A stretch of 64,000 nt of DNA from Paraburkholderia tropica. GTDB lineage: Bacteria > Pseudomonadota > Gammaproteobacteria > Burkholderiales > Burkholderiaceae. The first letter of the stretch is position 1; each line of letters begins with the position of its first letter. Below the pieces are notes generated by a model that made no database searches, was not told the origin of the DNA, and saw only the letters and a program-made list of their open reading frames with translations. The translations under genes were made by a program, and so were the position numbers. This document shows positions 33,984-42,598 of the stretch, in pieces. Where the stretch lies: the NCBI RefSeq assembly GCF_914484835.1, contig NZ_CAJZAR010000062.1:404144-468143 (forward strand). The letters are read 5' to 3'.

Positions 33984-35258
33984 TCAGAACCGCAGCAGCG
34001 GCGAGATATCGAACAGACGGCAGCCGGGGCTGCGGGCATTGGCGCGCATCAGGAAGTTCAGTTTCTCGATGCGTTCACCGGAGCGCGGCGCGCCGTTTTT
34101 CTGGAAGGGCACTTCCAGGCCAACGGAGAAGTCCATCACCACGTCGTCGACCATGCCGCCCGAGCGGCCCGAAGGCACCGCGAGCATGCTGTTCTGACTG
34201 GCGAAGCGATAGGCGTCGAGCGCTTCGGTGATGGTGCCGACCTGGTTCGGTTTGAGAACGAAGCCGTCGACCGCGCGTGTTTCGCGGGCCCGTTGCAGCA
34301 GCGGCAAACTCGTGACGGTCAGGTCGTCGCCGAGAATGATCGTGCGCGGCAGCGCCTTGACGGCGGCGCTGTATCCGGCCCAGTCGTTTTCGTCGAGCAG
34401 ATCTTCGATAAAGACGAGGTTGAAGCGCTCGCTAAGATGCTTCGCGTAAGCGATCAATTCGTCAGTGGAAACCCGTTTGCCCTTGAGCAGATAGGTGCCG
34501 GTCTCCTTGTCGTACATTTCGCTCGATGCGCAATCGAGCGCGAACGCGATACGCCCCGTGTAACCGCACGAGTCGATCGCTTGCTGCATCAACTCCAGCA
34601 GAACCTCGGGATCGTCGGACGGTGCTGCATAGCCATACGAACTCGCCACTTGCGGTTTGTGTCCGAGATAGCGGGTCAGCACTTCGCCAAGCCGTTGAAA
34701 TACCGTCACGGCCATCTCGATGGCGAAGTCGATGCTGTCGGTGCCGTACGGAACGATCAGGAATTCGTTGAATGCCTGCGTGAACGTCTCGTAGCGGCCG
34801 CCGTTGATCACGTTGAAGCACGGCACCGGCACGGTTTTCACGTCACGCCCCGCAATGTGCCGGTAAAGCGGCATGGCGCGCGCGGCGGCCGCTGCGCGAA
34901 ACGCGGCGATCGAAACCGAATAGATCGTATTGCCGCCGAGGCGCGCCTTGTTGGGCGTGCCGTCGAGTTCGATCATGCGCTGGTCGATTGCGCGCTGGTC
35001 GAATACATCCATGCCCAGGAGTGCAGGGCCAATGACATCGCATGCGATATCGACCGCCTTATGCACGCTCAGACCGTTATAGGTCGATTGATCGCCGTCA
35101 CGCAGCACATACGATTCGTGCATGCCGACCGACGTGCCGGTCGGCGCGGCGCCCCGTCCGATCGCGCCGGATTCGGTGACGACTTCGACTTCGACAGCGG
35201 GGCGGCATTTGCAGTCGATGATCTGCTGCGCCCGGATAGAGATGATTTTGTCCTGCAC
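33984..35258 (-). CDS. Divergent enolase-family protein with altered active site
   Basis: The protein is 424 residues from a GTG at 35258, one base from the kinase stop, with GAGG upstream. The overall enolase layout is kept: metal ligands Asp242 (ALDCASSEMY), Glu285 (IEDLLDENDW) and the GDDLTVT aspartate (311), plus base Lys336 (LKPNQVGTITE). Key features differ. The loop normally GDEGGFAP with the catalytic glutamate reads ASSYGYAAP (205-213). The SHRSGE motif is SGRSGG (363-368), losing the histidine. The mobile loop SGAST is TGTSV. It is therefore unlikely to be an ordinary glycolytic enolase and may dehydrate or isomerise a related phosphorylated hydroxyacid. Confidence 0.88.
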   Translation of the reverse strand: MQDKIISIRAQQIIDCKCRPAVEVEVVTESGAIGRGAAPTGTSVGMHESYVLRDGDQSTYNGLSVHKAVDIACDVIGPALLGMDVFDQRAIDQRMIELDGTPNKARLGGNTIYSVSIAAFRAAAAARAMPLYRHIAGRDVKTVPVPCFNVINGGRYETFTQAFNEFLIVPYGTDSIDFAIEMAVTVFQRLGEVLTRYLGHKPQVASSYGYAAPSDDPEVLLELMQQAIDSCGYTGRIAFALDCASSEMYDKETGTYLLKGKRVSTDELIAYAKHLSERFNLVFIEDLLDENDWAGYSAAVKALPRTIILGDDLTVTSLPLLQRARETRAVDGFVLKPNQVGTITEALDAYRFASQNSMLAVPSGRSGGMVDDVVMDFSVGLEVPFQKNGAPRSGERIEKLNFLMRANARSPGCRLFDISPLLRF

Positions 35259-35259
35259 G

Positions 35260-36669
35260 TTACTTGCCCTCGTTGATAGCCGGAACATAGAGAATGTTCA
35301 GGTCGCAAAGATTGGTGCCGGTATTGCCGGTGAAAATGGCGGAGTCGATTGCGTCGAGCGCCTCGAAGCAGCTGTGCTCGCGCAACGTTTGATAAAGGCT
35401 GATGCCTTTTTTTGCCGCCGCATCGAAGCTGGTGGGGTCGGTGATGCCGCCCGCGACTTTGGCTGTGCCGTCCGTGCCTTCGCTGTCGATGGACAGCAGG
35501 CAGGCGCCCTTCGTCTTTGCGGCGGTGATCGCGAAGCTCACGGTCATTTCCTGACCAGGGCCACCGTGTCCTTTGATGACGCTGTTGTCGGCGATATGGG
35601 TTGTGACTTCGCCAGAGCTAAGCAGCACGCAGGGTGGCTTGAGCGGATTACCGTAGGTCTGGATTTCCCGCGCCATCGAGGCGAACAGCGTGCCCGCATC
35701 GCGGCTTTCCCCTTCGAGAAAGGACGAAACGATCATCGCGGGCAGACCCATTTCCTCGCAGACCGCCTTGGCGTAAATGCACGAGTCGGGCAGCGTGTTG
35801 AGCAGGAAATAGGTGTTGTCGGGGAAGGCCTTCGGCGTCTCGCCCTCGGGGCCCGCGTGCATCAGATAATCGACGACGCTGGCTGGCAGTCGCTCGGCGA
35901 CATTGCGATTGACGATGGTCGCGCGCGCATCGTCCAGTGTCGTCATATCGGGGCCGATCGGCGTGCTCTTGTACGCCGCGTACGGAACGGCGATATCGCC
36001 AGTCGCGGGCGAACCGACTGCATCGCTGATACCGAAGCCGATCAGTTCCGCGCCCACAGCCTGAATGCGCTTGGCCAGCATGCCGCCGTTCAGCGCGGAA
36101 ATATGGCGACGCACCGCATTGATTTCGTAAATGCCAGCGCCGGATTTCAGCAGCACATCGGTGGTGTCGATTTCGTCCTGAAGCGAGATGCCGTCGATCG
36201 GACACGACATGAGCGCCGAACTGCCGCCGCTGATGACCGCGATAAACAGATCGTCGGGACCGGCTTCGTCGACCAGTTTGATGATTGCCTTCGAGGCGCG
36301 ATGGCCTTCTTCATTAGGCAGCGGATGGCCGCCCACGAAGACCTCGGTTTTATTGAAGCGATCGGTCTCTTCGTGAATCTTCACGATCGCAATGCCACGC
36401 GTGAGCCGATCGCCCAATACATGATCGACCGCCATCGCCATGTGATTGCAGGCCTTGCCTGCACCGATCAGATACACGTGGCGCTTCTTCGCAAGATCCC
36501 ACGAGCGGGTGCCGATATGCAGCACGCTGCCTTCGAGCCGCATGATGCTGCGGATGCGCTGGTAGCTGTCGAGGCGTGCAAGCGTTCGGTCGGCGATCTC
36601 AAGCACGACGCGGCGCGATGCCACGTCGCCCTGCGAAAGAAGCGCATCGGAATTGCGGATTTTCTGCAT
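35260..36669 (-). CDS. Glycerate 2-kinase, MOFRL family (TtuD/GckA type)
   Basis: This 469-residue protein has the DUF4147 N-terminal domain (VYLIGAGKACNHMAMAVD, GGHPLPNEEG, ISGGSSALMSCP) and a C-terminal MOFRL domain (SIDSEGTDGTAKVAGG). Characterised members phosphorylate D-glycerate at C2 to give 2-phosphoglycerate. It is somewhat longer than usual (about 420-450). The following gene begins two bases before its stop region and encodes a divergent enolase, so the pair could convert a hydroxyacid to an enol phosphate such as phosphoenolpyruvate. The pair is transcribed away from a MocR regulator. The substrate may be a glycerate analogue rather than glycerate. Confidence 0.9.
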   Translation of the reverse strand: MQKIRNSDALLSQGDVASRRVVLEIADRTLARLDSYQRIRSIMRLEGSVLHIGTRSWDLAKKRHVYLIGAGKACNHMAMAVDHVLGDRLTRGIAIVKIHEETDRFNKTEVFVGGHPLPNEEGHRASKAIIKLVDEAGPDDLFIAVISGGSSALMSCPIDGISLQDEIDTTDVLLKSGAGIYEINAVRRHISALNGGMLAKRIQAVGAELIGFGISDAVGSPATGDIAVPYAAYKSTPIGPDMTTLDDARATIVNRNVAERLPASVVDYLMHAGPEGETPKAFPDNTYFLLNTLPDSCIYAKAVCEEMGLPAMIVSSFLEGESRDAGTLFASMAREIQTYGNPLKPPCVLLSSGEVTTHIADNSVIKGHGGPGQEMTVSFAITAAKTKGACLLSIDSEGTDGTAKVAGGITDPTSFDAAAKKGISLYQTLREHSCFEALDAIDSAIFTGNTGTNLCDLNILYVPAINEGK

Positions 36670-36780
36670 ACCTGGGTACTCGATTCGATCGTGAGGAAAA
36701 CGAAATCAGCGTGTTCGTGCTTCGCGCCATTTCTGTTCGCGACGAAATAACGACGCTGAGCTGGAATCGAATTTAATTTT

Positions 36781-36851
36781 TTGACCTGTACAGAACCATG
36801 TACACTTCATCGAGGTGTTTATTTACTGTGCAGGTTCCAGGACCTCTACAG
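36781..36851. promoter_or_regulatory. MocR-type operator region with TGTACA repeats
   Basis: TTGACC at 36781 resembles a -35 box. TGTACA occurs at 36787-36792 and 36799-36804, six bases apart, and GACCTGTACAG (36783) recurs as GACCTCTACAG at 36841-36851. Direct repeats of this sort are typical binding sites for MocR/GabR regulators. They lie between the divergent kinase operon and the MocR gene and so could control both. Confidence 0.55.
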
Positions 36852-36878
36852 TTACCCAGACTGACTGTTTTCACATTC

Positions 36879-38282
36879 ATGAATCCCGTCCTGACCCTGA
36901 AAGCCAACGCCGAAGAACCGCTGACCCTGCAGATCGTGGGCGGCATCATCGAGGAAGTGAGGGAGAAGCGCTGGAGGCCGGGCATGCGTGTGCCCAGCAT
37001 CCGGGTGTTCGCGGAAGCGCATGGCGTGTCTACCTTTACAGTCGTCGAGGCGTATGACCGGCTGGTCGCTCAGGGTGTGCTGGTTGCCAAACGCGGCTCG
37101 GGCTTTTACGTCTCCGAGAAAAACCAGAACATGCCGCGTATTGCCGTCGAAAAGCTCGACGAGCAGCTCACCAACGGCTGGTCTTTGCGCAACTTCGCGG
37201 GCTCCGACGAAGGCACCATTCATGCTGGCGCGGGCTGGTTGCCTGATGCCTGGTTCGATAGCGACGGCCTTGCGCGCGCATTGAGGCAAGCCGCATTGCA
37301 ATCGGAAAATCTGCTCGGCTATGGGCATGCGAAAGGCTACGAGCCGCTACGCACGCAGATCGTTCGGCAACTGGCTGAGCAGGAAACTTCAACCGATGTC
37401 GCCGGCGTGATGACCACGCTGGGCGCCAATCAGGCACTCGACCTGATCATCCGGCAGTGCACGCAGCCAGGCGACACCGTATTCGTGGACGAGCCCTGTT
37501 ATAGCGATCTGCTCGTTGCGTTACGGCTTCGCGACGTCAAATGCGTCGGCATTCCCATGACGCCGACGGGACCGGATGTCACGTCGATCGAAACGCTGTT
37601 CGAAGCGCATCGTCCCCGCCTTTACTTCACCAACAGTCGCCTGCACAACCCGACCGGCGCGAGCTACAGTTCCGCCGCTGCGTTTCATGTCTTGAACGCC
37701 GCAGGACGTTTCGATTGCCTGATTGTCGAAGACGATGTTTCCGCGGGCCTCGTGCAGGCGCCGATGGTCACGCTCGCGTCGATGGATCAGCTCAAACGCG
37801 TGATTTATGTCGGCAGCTTTTCCAAAACGATTGGTGCAGGTTTGCGCGTGGGGTTTGTGGCGGCGGACAAGGCGATTATCGAAGGGCTGCTGTATCAGAA
37901 GCTGGTGTCGGGCATGTCCACGCCTACGGTCACCGAGCGTCTGGTGAGTTCGATTTTGTCGGAAGGGCATCTGCGCAAGCAGATGGAGCAATTGCGCGAT
38001 CGCCTGGCCGCAGCGCAGGAGCGTGTGTGCCGACGCCTGGAGTCCATTGGATACGAGATTTTCTGCGAACCGCGCGCCGGTATGTTCGTCTGGGCGAGAC
38101 CGGCGGGATGGGATGGAGATTCTGCGGATCTGGCCGCCCGCGCATTACGTGAGCGGATCATGCTGGCGCCGGGCAAGCTCTTTTACGGCGGTAATGTCAC
38201 GACGGGATGGATGCGATTCAATGTTGCACATTCCCATTTCGATCAGCTTTATGCGTTTCTCGCGCAGGCAATTGCGCGGTAG
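36879..38282 (+). CDS. MocR/GabR-type regulator: GntR winged helix fused to PLP aminotransferase fold
   Basis: The protein is 467 residues from the ATG at 36879; an ATG at 36798 lies inside the probable operator and is less likely. Residues ~12-80 form a GntR winged helix (VPSIRVFAEAHGVSTFTVVE). The rest is a class I aminotransferase fold with the PLP lysine Lys316 in SFSKTIGAG, Asn257 of NPTG and Asp285-286. MocR proteins use PLP to sense amines or amino acids rather than to transaminate. It is divergent from the kinase-enolase-cyclodeaminase-aldolase operon, its likely target. An amino-acid-derived effector fits the neighbouring genes. Confidence 0.91.
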   Translation: MNPVLTLKANAEEPLTLQIVGGIIEEVREKRWRPGMRVPSIRVFAEAHGVSTFTVVEAYDRLVAQGVLVAKRGSGFYVSEKNQNMPRIAVEKLDEQLTNGWSLRNFAGSDEGTIHAGAGWLPDAWFDSDGLARALRQAALQSENLLGYGHAKGYEPLRTQIVRQLAEQETSTDVAGVMTTLGANQALDLIIRQCTQPGDTVFVDEPCYSDLLVALRLRDVKCVGIPMTPTGPDVTSIETLFEAHRPRLYFTNSRLHNPTGASYSSAAAFHVLNAAGRFDCLIVEDDVSAGLVQAPMVTLASMDQLKRVIYVGSFSKTIGAGLRVGFVAADKAIIEGLLYQKLVSGMSTPTVTERLVSSILSEGHLRKQMEQLRDRLAAAQERVCRRLESIGYEIFCEPRAGMFVWARPAGWDGDSADLAARALRERIMLAPGKLFYGGNVTTGWMRFNVAHSHFDQLYAFLAQAIAR

Positions 38283-38284
38283 GC

Positions 38285-38306
38285 CGAAACACGCCCGCGT
38301 GTTTCG
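38285..38306 (+). terminator. Hairpin after the MocR gene
   Basis: CGAAACACGC and its exact complement GCGTGTTTCG flank two bases directly after the stop codon. Only a weak T-rich stretch follows. It may end the MocR transcript or attenuate read-through into the next gene. Confidence 0.55.
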
Positions 38307-38346
38307 CGCTTGATTAATCGGCGGTATAGAGTTCAGCGGAGGAGCA

Positions 38347-39501
38347 ATGCTTCGTCGAAGCATCGAGACGTTGATTGCCATTTTGGCAACCTGCGCGATT
38401 GTGCCGTCCGCGCAGTGCGAGGACGTGAACGTCGTCAAGATCGGCATTGCCGAACCGCTCACCGGTTTTTCCGCCTCGTACGGAAAAGACGAGGAGAACG
38501 CGGCACGCCTGGCGTTCGAGGAAGCGAATCAGCAAGGTCTGATGATCGGCGGGCGAAAAGTGCACTTCGATGTCGATGCACAAGACGATGCCGGCGACCC
38601 AAAGACCGCAGTCGTGGTCGCGCAGCGCTTCGTGGATGAGGGCGTGGTCGGTGTTATCGGCCATCACAATTCGGGCTGCTCGGTTGCAGCGTCGGCTTTG
38701 TACGCTCGAGCAGGGATTCCGCAGATTTCGCCCACATCGAGTTCGCCGACTTATACCGCGCAAGGCTTTAAAACTGCCTTTCGTACGACGAGCGGTGACA
38801 GGCAGATGGCTGCATTGAGCGCGCGTTATTCCACTCGGGAACTGTACGCGAAGCGGATTGCCGTGATCGACGACGGAACGGATTACGGCAGCAACTTTGT
38901 CAGTCAGTACGTGGCTGCCGTGCAGAAAGACGGCAGCGAAGTTGTCTCGCGCCAGTACACGACGCCACAGTCGGTGGACTTCCGCGCGATCCTCACGGTC
39001 ATCAAGGGCGTGAGTCCCGATCTCATCTTTTTTGTCGGACAGGATGTGCAGGCGGCGGGTCTGGCAAGACAGATGCGTCAGCTCGGCATCAAGACCCGTT
39101 TCATGGGCGAAGGCGGATTTACGAACGAGAATTTTCTCAAGCTCGCCGGGGAAGGCGCGCAGGGCATGTATAGCTGGGAGTATGGACTGCCGCTGGAGAG
39201 AATGCCGCATGCGGCCGAACTCGACGCTAAATTAAAGGTCCGCTTTGGCTCCGGCATCGTGCACTACGCGCCGCTCGCGTATGACGCCGCATGGGCGATG
39301 ATCAACGCCATGAAGCAGGCCGACTCTACGGATCCGAAGCAATACCTGAATGCATTGCGCACGAGATCGTTTGAAGGCGTGAGCGGCCGCATCGAGTTTG
39401 CTGCCAATGGAGACATTCGCAATGCGACGGCCTCGGTATATCAGGCGCGGGATGGGAAATGGGTGCTACTCGGTGTCGAAACTCAGGGTGGCAGAGAGTA
39501 G
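38347..39501 (+). CDS. Branched-chain-type ABC binding protein (LivJ/LivK family), no transporter nearby
   Basis: This 384-residue protein has a signal peptide to about residue 24 (SAQCE) and a Peripla_BP_6 fold. Recognisable elements are IGIAEPLTGFSASYGKDEENA, GVIGHHNSGCSVAASALYA and ISPTSSSPTYT. Family members bind branched-chain amino acids, amides or aromatic acids. No Liv permease or ATPase gene is present in the window, so it would have to use a transporter encoded elsewhere. It follows the MocR gene by 64 bases and has GGAGGAGCA as ribosome site. Confidence 0.89.
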   Translation: MLRRSIETLIAILATCAIVPSAQCEDVNVVKIGIAEPLTGFSASYGKDEENAARLAFEEANQQGLMIGGRKVHFDVDAQDDAGDPKTAVVVAQRFVDEGVVGVIGHHNSGCSVAASALYARAGIPQISPTSSSPTYTAQGFKTAFRTTSGDRQMAALSARYSTRELYAKRIAVIDDGTDYGSNFVSQYVAAVQKDGSEVVSRQYTTPQSVDFRAILTVIKGVSPDLIFFVGQDVQAAGLARQMRQLGIKTRFMGEGGFTNENFLKLAGEGAQGMYSWEYGLPLERMPHAAELDAKLKVRFGSGIVHYAPLAYDAAWAMINAMKQADSTDPKQYLNALRTRSFEGVSGRIEFAANGDIRNATASVYQARDGKWVLLGVETQGGRE

Positions 39502-39601
39502 TCTGCGTGGCATCCTGGTTGCGGTGATCAGCATGTCTGGTCGTGGTCCAACGAACCCAGACGCTGATTCAGTCGAGAATGCTCGCTATGAAGAGGTGTC
39601 T

Positions 39602-39656
39602 GATGACCAGGCAACGTCGTACGTCCCGAAGTTAAAATAGCGAGCCGCGTGTTTTG
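39602..39656 (+). pseudogene. Possible IS3-type transposase start, relic
   Basis: The ATG at 39602 reads MTRQRRTS and, after one frame change, PEVKIASRV. This resembles the usual opening of IS3-group OrfA proteins (MTKQRRT..PEFK). A stop occurs within ten codons and nothing else of an element is recognisable. The 280-base gap 39502-39781 otherwise shows no gene; a ribosome site for the MFS gene lies at its end. The call is tentative. Confidence 0.25.
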
Positions 39657-39781
39657 TCGAATTCTCCGAATCGAATTTCCCATCGACCGGATAAGCATTC
39701 GCTAACTTGTTCGTTGTGCGCGGCGAATCGTCCTCCTATAACTACGCGCTGTCATGGCCGTTATTCAAAAGGGGGATTCCA

Positions 39782-41230
39782 TTGAGCACGCTCGAAATTG
39801 ATTCAGCGGTGTCGTCGCCGATACGCTCGGCCAGCGATGTTTCGCGCCTCATCAACACCAGCACCGCTCGCGCGAGTCATGCGCGCGTGATCGTGCTGCT
39901 CGCGCTCGGCGGCGTGTTTCTCGACGCTTACGATCTCACGACGCTTTCATACGGCATTCAGGATGTCGTGCGCGAATTCAATCTGACGCCTGCGCTGACC
40001 GGCATCGTCACGTCGTCGATCATGATCGGGACGATACTCGGCAGTCTCGTCGGCGGCTGGTTCACCGACCGCATCGGCCGCTATCAGGTGTTCATGGCCG
40101 ACATGCTCTTTTTCGTGGTCGCGGCGATTGCCGCCGGGCTCGCGCCCAACGTCTGGGTGCTGATTGCCGCGCGCTTCGTCATGGGCCTCGGCGTGGGCAT
40201 CGACTTGCCCGTGGCGATGGCGTTTCTGTCGGAGTTTTCGAAATTCCAGGGTAGCGGCAACAAGGCCTCGCGGCTGGCTGCGTGGTGCCCCATGTGGTAC
40301 GCGGCATCGTCGGTGTGCTTTCTGATCGTGTTCGGCCTGTATTTTCTTTTGCCGCAGGAACACGCGGGCTGGTTGTGGCGCGCGTCGCTGATTTTCGGCG
40401 CGGTGCCGGCGCTCATCATCATCGCAGTGCGTAGCCGCTTCATGAACGAATCGCCGCTGTGGGCCGCTAATCAAGGCAAACTCGACGACGCGGTACGCAT
40501 TCTGCGCGAGTCATATGGCATTCACGCGCATAAGGCCGAAGCGGAAGCGCCGGCGGCGCCGAGTCAGCCGCCCGTGAGTTTTCGCGTGCTGTTTCAGCGT
40601 CCGTATCTGGCGCGCACGATCGTCGCGAGCGTGATGAATCTGTGCATTCCATTCGAATACACCGCGATCGCCTTTTTCCTGCCGTCGATACTTTCGCAGT
40701 TTCTCGGCGCGGGCGTGTTCGAAACCATTTCGGCTTCGCTCGCGCTCAATCTGCTGTTCGCGCTCACGGGCGGTTTGCTCGGCATGCGGCTCGCGCACAC
40801 GCGCCCTTCGCGGCACGTTGCGCTGGCGGGTTTCGCGCTGCAATTCGTGGCGCTCGTGGCGCTGGCGCTGCTCGGTCATCCGCAGACGGCGCTGGGCATT
40901 GGCATCGCGCTCGCGATGCTGGGCACGTGGCTGTTCGCGGAGGGTTTTGGTCCCGGCGCGCAAATGATGATCTACCCGGCGCTCTCGTATCCGACATCGA
41001 TTCGCGGCACCGGTCTGGGTTTTGGCCGCGCGTTGACGGGCGTCGGCAGCGCAGTGGCGCTATTCGTTCTGCCGATACTCAACGCGCGACTCGGCACCGA
41101 CATGTTCTGGGTCGTGGCGCTCGCGGCGATTATCCCCATCGGCTTTCTCGCGCTCGTGAAATACGAACCGACCGAGCACGATATCGATGATGAAGCGGTG
41201 CTCGCGCGCGATCACGCGGAGCATGCGTAA
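39782..41230 (+). CDS. Major facilitator superfamily transporter (sugar/aromatic-acid porter type)
   Basis: The protein is 482 residues from a TTG at 39782 preceded by AAGGGGGA; the frame is open further upstream but with atypical residues. It has twelve predicted membrane segments. The signature GGWFTDRIGRYQVF lies between segments 2 and 3, and a large cytoplasmic loop lies in the middle (KAEAEAPAAPSQ). The VFLDAYDLTTLSYGIQDV opening resembles sugar-porter and aromatic-acid/H+ symporter (AAHS) members. It should be a proton symporter for an organic acid or sugar. It converges on the LacI gene. Confidence 0.87.
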   Translation: MSTLEIDSAVSSPIRSASDVSRLINTSTARASHARVIVLLALGGVFLDAYDLTTLSYGIQDVVREFNLTPALTGIVTSSIMIGTILGSLVGGWFTDRIGRYQVFMADMLFFVVAAIAAGLAPNVWVLIAARFVMGLGVGIDLPVAMAFLSEFSKFQGSGNKASRLAAWCPMWYAASSVCFLIVFGLYFLLPQEHAGWLWRASLIFGAVPALIIIAVRSRFMNESPLWAANQGKLDDAVRILRESYGIHAHKAEAEAPAAPSQPPVSFRVLFQRPYLARTIVASVMNLCIPFEYTAIAFFLPSILSQFLGAGVFETISASLALNLLFALTGGLLGMRLAHTRPSRHVALAGFALQFVALVALALLGHPQTALGIGIALAMLGTWLFAEGFGPGAQMMIYPALSYPTSIRGTGLGFGRALTGVGSAVALFVLPILNARLGTDMFWVVALAAIIPIGFLALVKYEPTEHDIDDEAVLARDHAEHA

Positions 41231-41319
41231 TCGCGATGACGTCTGCGTGAACCGCGAGGGACTGGCGCGGCGTGTCGTTGCAGCATGAAACTCGACACGA
41301 CCGCGTCATTCATTTTCGT

Positions 41320-42396
41320 TTATGTACTCTCTCGCACGATCAATTCACATGCGAGCGGTTTCGGGCGGCGTGGTGATGGTGCGCGTTCTGCGTTTTCAGC
41401 CTGCGCGTCGAGCCGCGCGAAAATAAGCTCGGCGGCCAGCACGCCCATTTCGCGCGCCGGAGGGCGGATCGTGGTGAGGCCCGGCGTGAGCATCTCCGAA
41501 AACAAATAATCGCCGAATCCCATCAACGCGACGCGGCCCGGCACCGCAATGCCCGCGCGTAGCGTCGCGAGCAGCGCGCCGGAAGCCAGATTGTCGTTGG
41601 CGAAGATGATCGCGTCCGCGGCCTGATCGCCTTCGATTAGCGCGAGCAGCGCCTCGCGTCCCGCATGCGCGGGCTGCGTCTCTTGCGGCACGAAGCAGCG
41701 CGGCTCACGCCCGTGCTCGCGCATGACTTCCACGTAACCGTCTCGCCGCTCCATCGCGCTGAAATCGCCCGCCGCGCTGTTCTGCACGAATGCGATGCGG
41801 CGGTAGCCGCGCTCGATCAGATGGCGCGCCGCCATGCGCCCCACCTCGGGATGCGAAAAGCCCACTTGCCACGGCTTGCGGCGCGGCTGGTAATCCCACG
41901 TTTCGATCAGCGGCACGGTGGCGCGCGCGAGCATCGCCTCGGTCCCGCGCGTGTGAAAGTGCGAGGTCAGCACGAGCGCGGCAGGCGACCAGCCGAGCAA
42001 ACCACGCACCGCGCTTTCCTCCTGTTCCGCCGAGAAATAGCTCGATGCCAGCAGCAGTTGATAGCCGTGCGCCGTTACGGCGTCGCTGAAGCTCTGGATG
42101 GTCGCGGCGAAGATCGGCCCCGAGATGTTCGGGATCACCATGCCGATCACGCGGCTGTGCGCCGAAGCGAGCCCGCCGGCCACGAGATTCGGCACATAAC
42201 CCAATTCCGCCACGGCGCGCGCGACGCGCTCGCGCAGCGCCTCCGACAAGCGCGCGGGCTCCTGAAAATATCGCGAGACGGTGATCTGCGAGACACCGAG
42301 ATGGCTCGCGACGTCGCGCAACGTGACGCGCCCCGAGTTGCGTCGTTGCCGCGACGGCGGTTCATCTGTTGCAGCGTGTTTAGTCGAATCCGGCAT
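41320..42396 (-). CDS. LacI-family transcriptional repressor
   Basis: The protein is 358 residues from the ATG at 42396 (MPDSTKHAA); an upstream ATG at 42456 abuts the operator and is unlikely. The LacI helix-turn-helix is intact (VTLRDVASHLGVSQITVSRYF), followed by a ligand domain of the PurR/GntR sort (RVIGMVIPNISGPIFAATIQ and IIFANDNLASGALL). A perfect palindrome, GTTAGCGCTAAC, lies 60 bases upstream, between this gene and the divergent monooxygenase. It likely represses both. The ligand is unknown; related gluconate-type repressors bind sugar acids. Confidence 0.91.
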   Translation of the reverse strand: MPDSTKHAATDEPPSRQRRNSGRVTLRDVASHLGVSQITVSRYFQEPARLSEALRERVARAVAELGYVPNLVAGGLASAHSRVIGMVIPNISGPIFAATIQSFSDAVTAHGYQLLLASSYFSAEQEESAVRGLLGWSPAALVLTSHFHTRGTEAMLARATVPLIETWDYQPRRKPWQVGFSHPEVGRMAARHLIERGYRRIAFVQNSAAGDFSAMERRDGYVEVMREHGREPRCFVPQETQPAHAGREALLALIEGDQAADAIIFANDNLASGALLATLRAGIAVPGRVALMGFGDYLFSEMLTPGLTTIRPPAREMGVLAAELIFARLDAQAENAERAPSPRRPKPLACELIVREST

Positions 42397-42456
42397 ATGT
42401 TCCGCTGATTTCGTTATTTGACGCGTGCGCGTCGTGCAAAGGAAACTGCCGTCCAT

Positions 42457-42468
42457 GTTAGCGCTAAC
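42457..42468. promoter_or_regulatory. LacI-family operator
   Basis: GTTAGCGCTAAC is a perfect 12-bp palindrome with the central CG that LacI-type hinge helices recognise. It lies in the 200-base gap between the divergent LacI and monooxygenase genes. No second full copy was noticed in the window. Confidence 0.78.
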
Positions 42469-42598
42469 CAGCGAACAAGCAAAGCGGTTCGAACACGGTG
42501 CTGTCCGATTTGCGAAACAGCGTTGATGACAGAGGCAGCGTTGGATCGAGGCGCGTGATGTTTGAAATGGCGGACACGGTCAATTAGTGAGGAGTTCG

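Noticed and set aside
33984..35258. Housekeeping enolase
   Set aside because: The catalytic glutamate loop and the SHRSGE histidine are not conserved, and the genetic setting is catabolic.
38347..39501. Complete branched-chain amino-acid transporter
   Set aside because: Only the binding protein is present; no Liv permease or ATPase genes are within the window.
42397..42456. LacI gene starting at the ATG at 42456
   Set aside because: That ATG directly abuts the palindromic operator, leaving no room for a promoter or leader; the ATG at 42396 gives a normal N-terminus before the helix-turn-helix.
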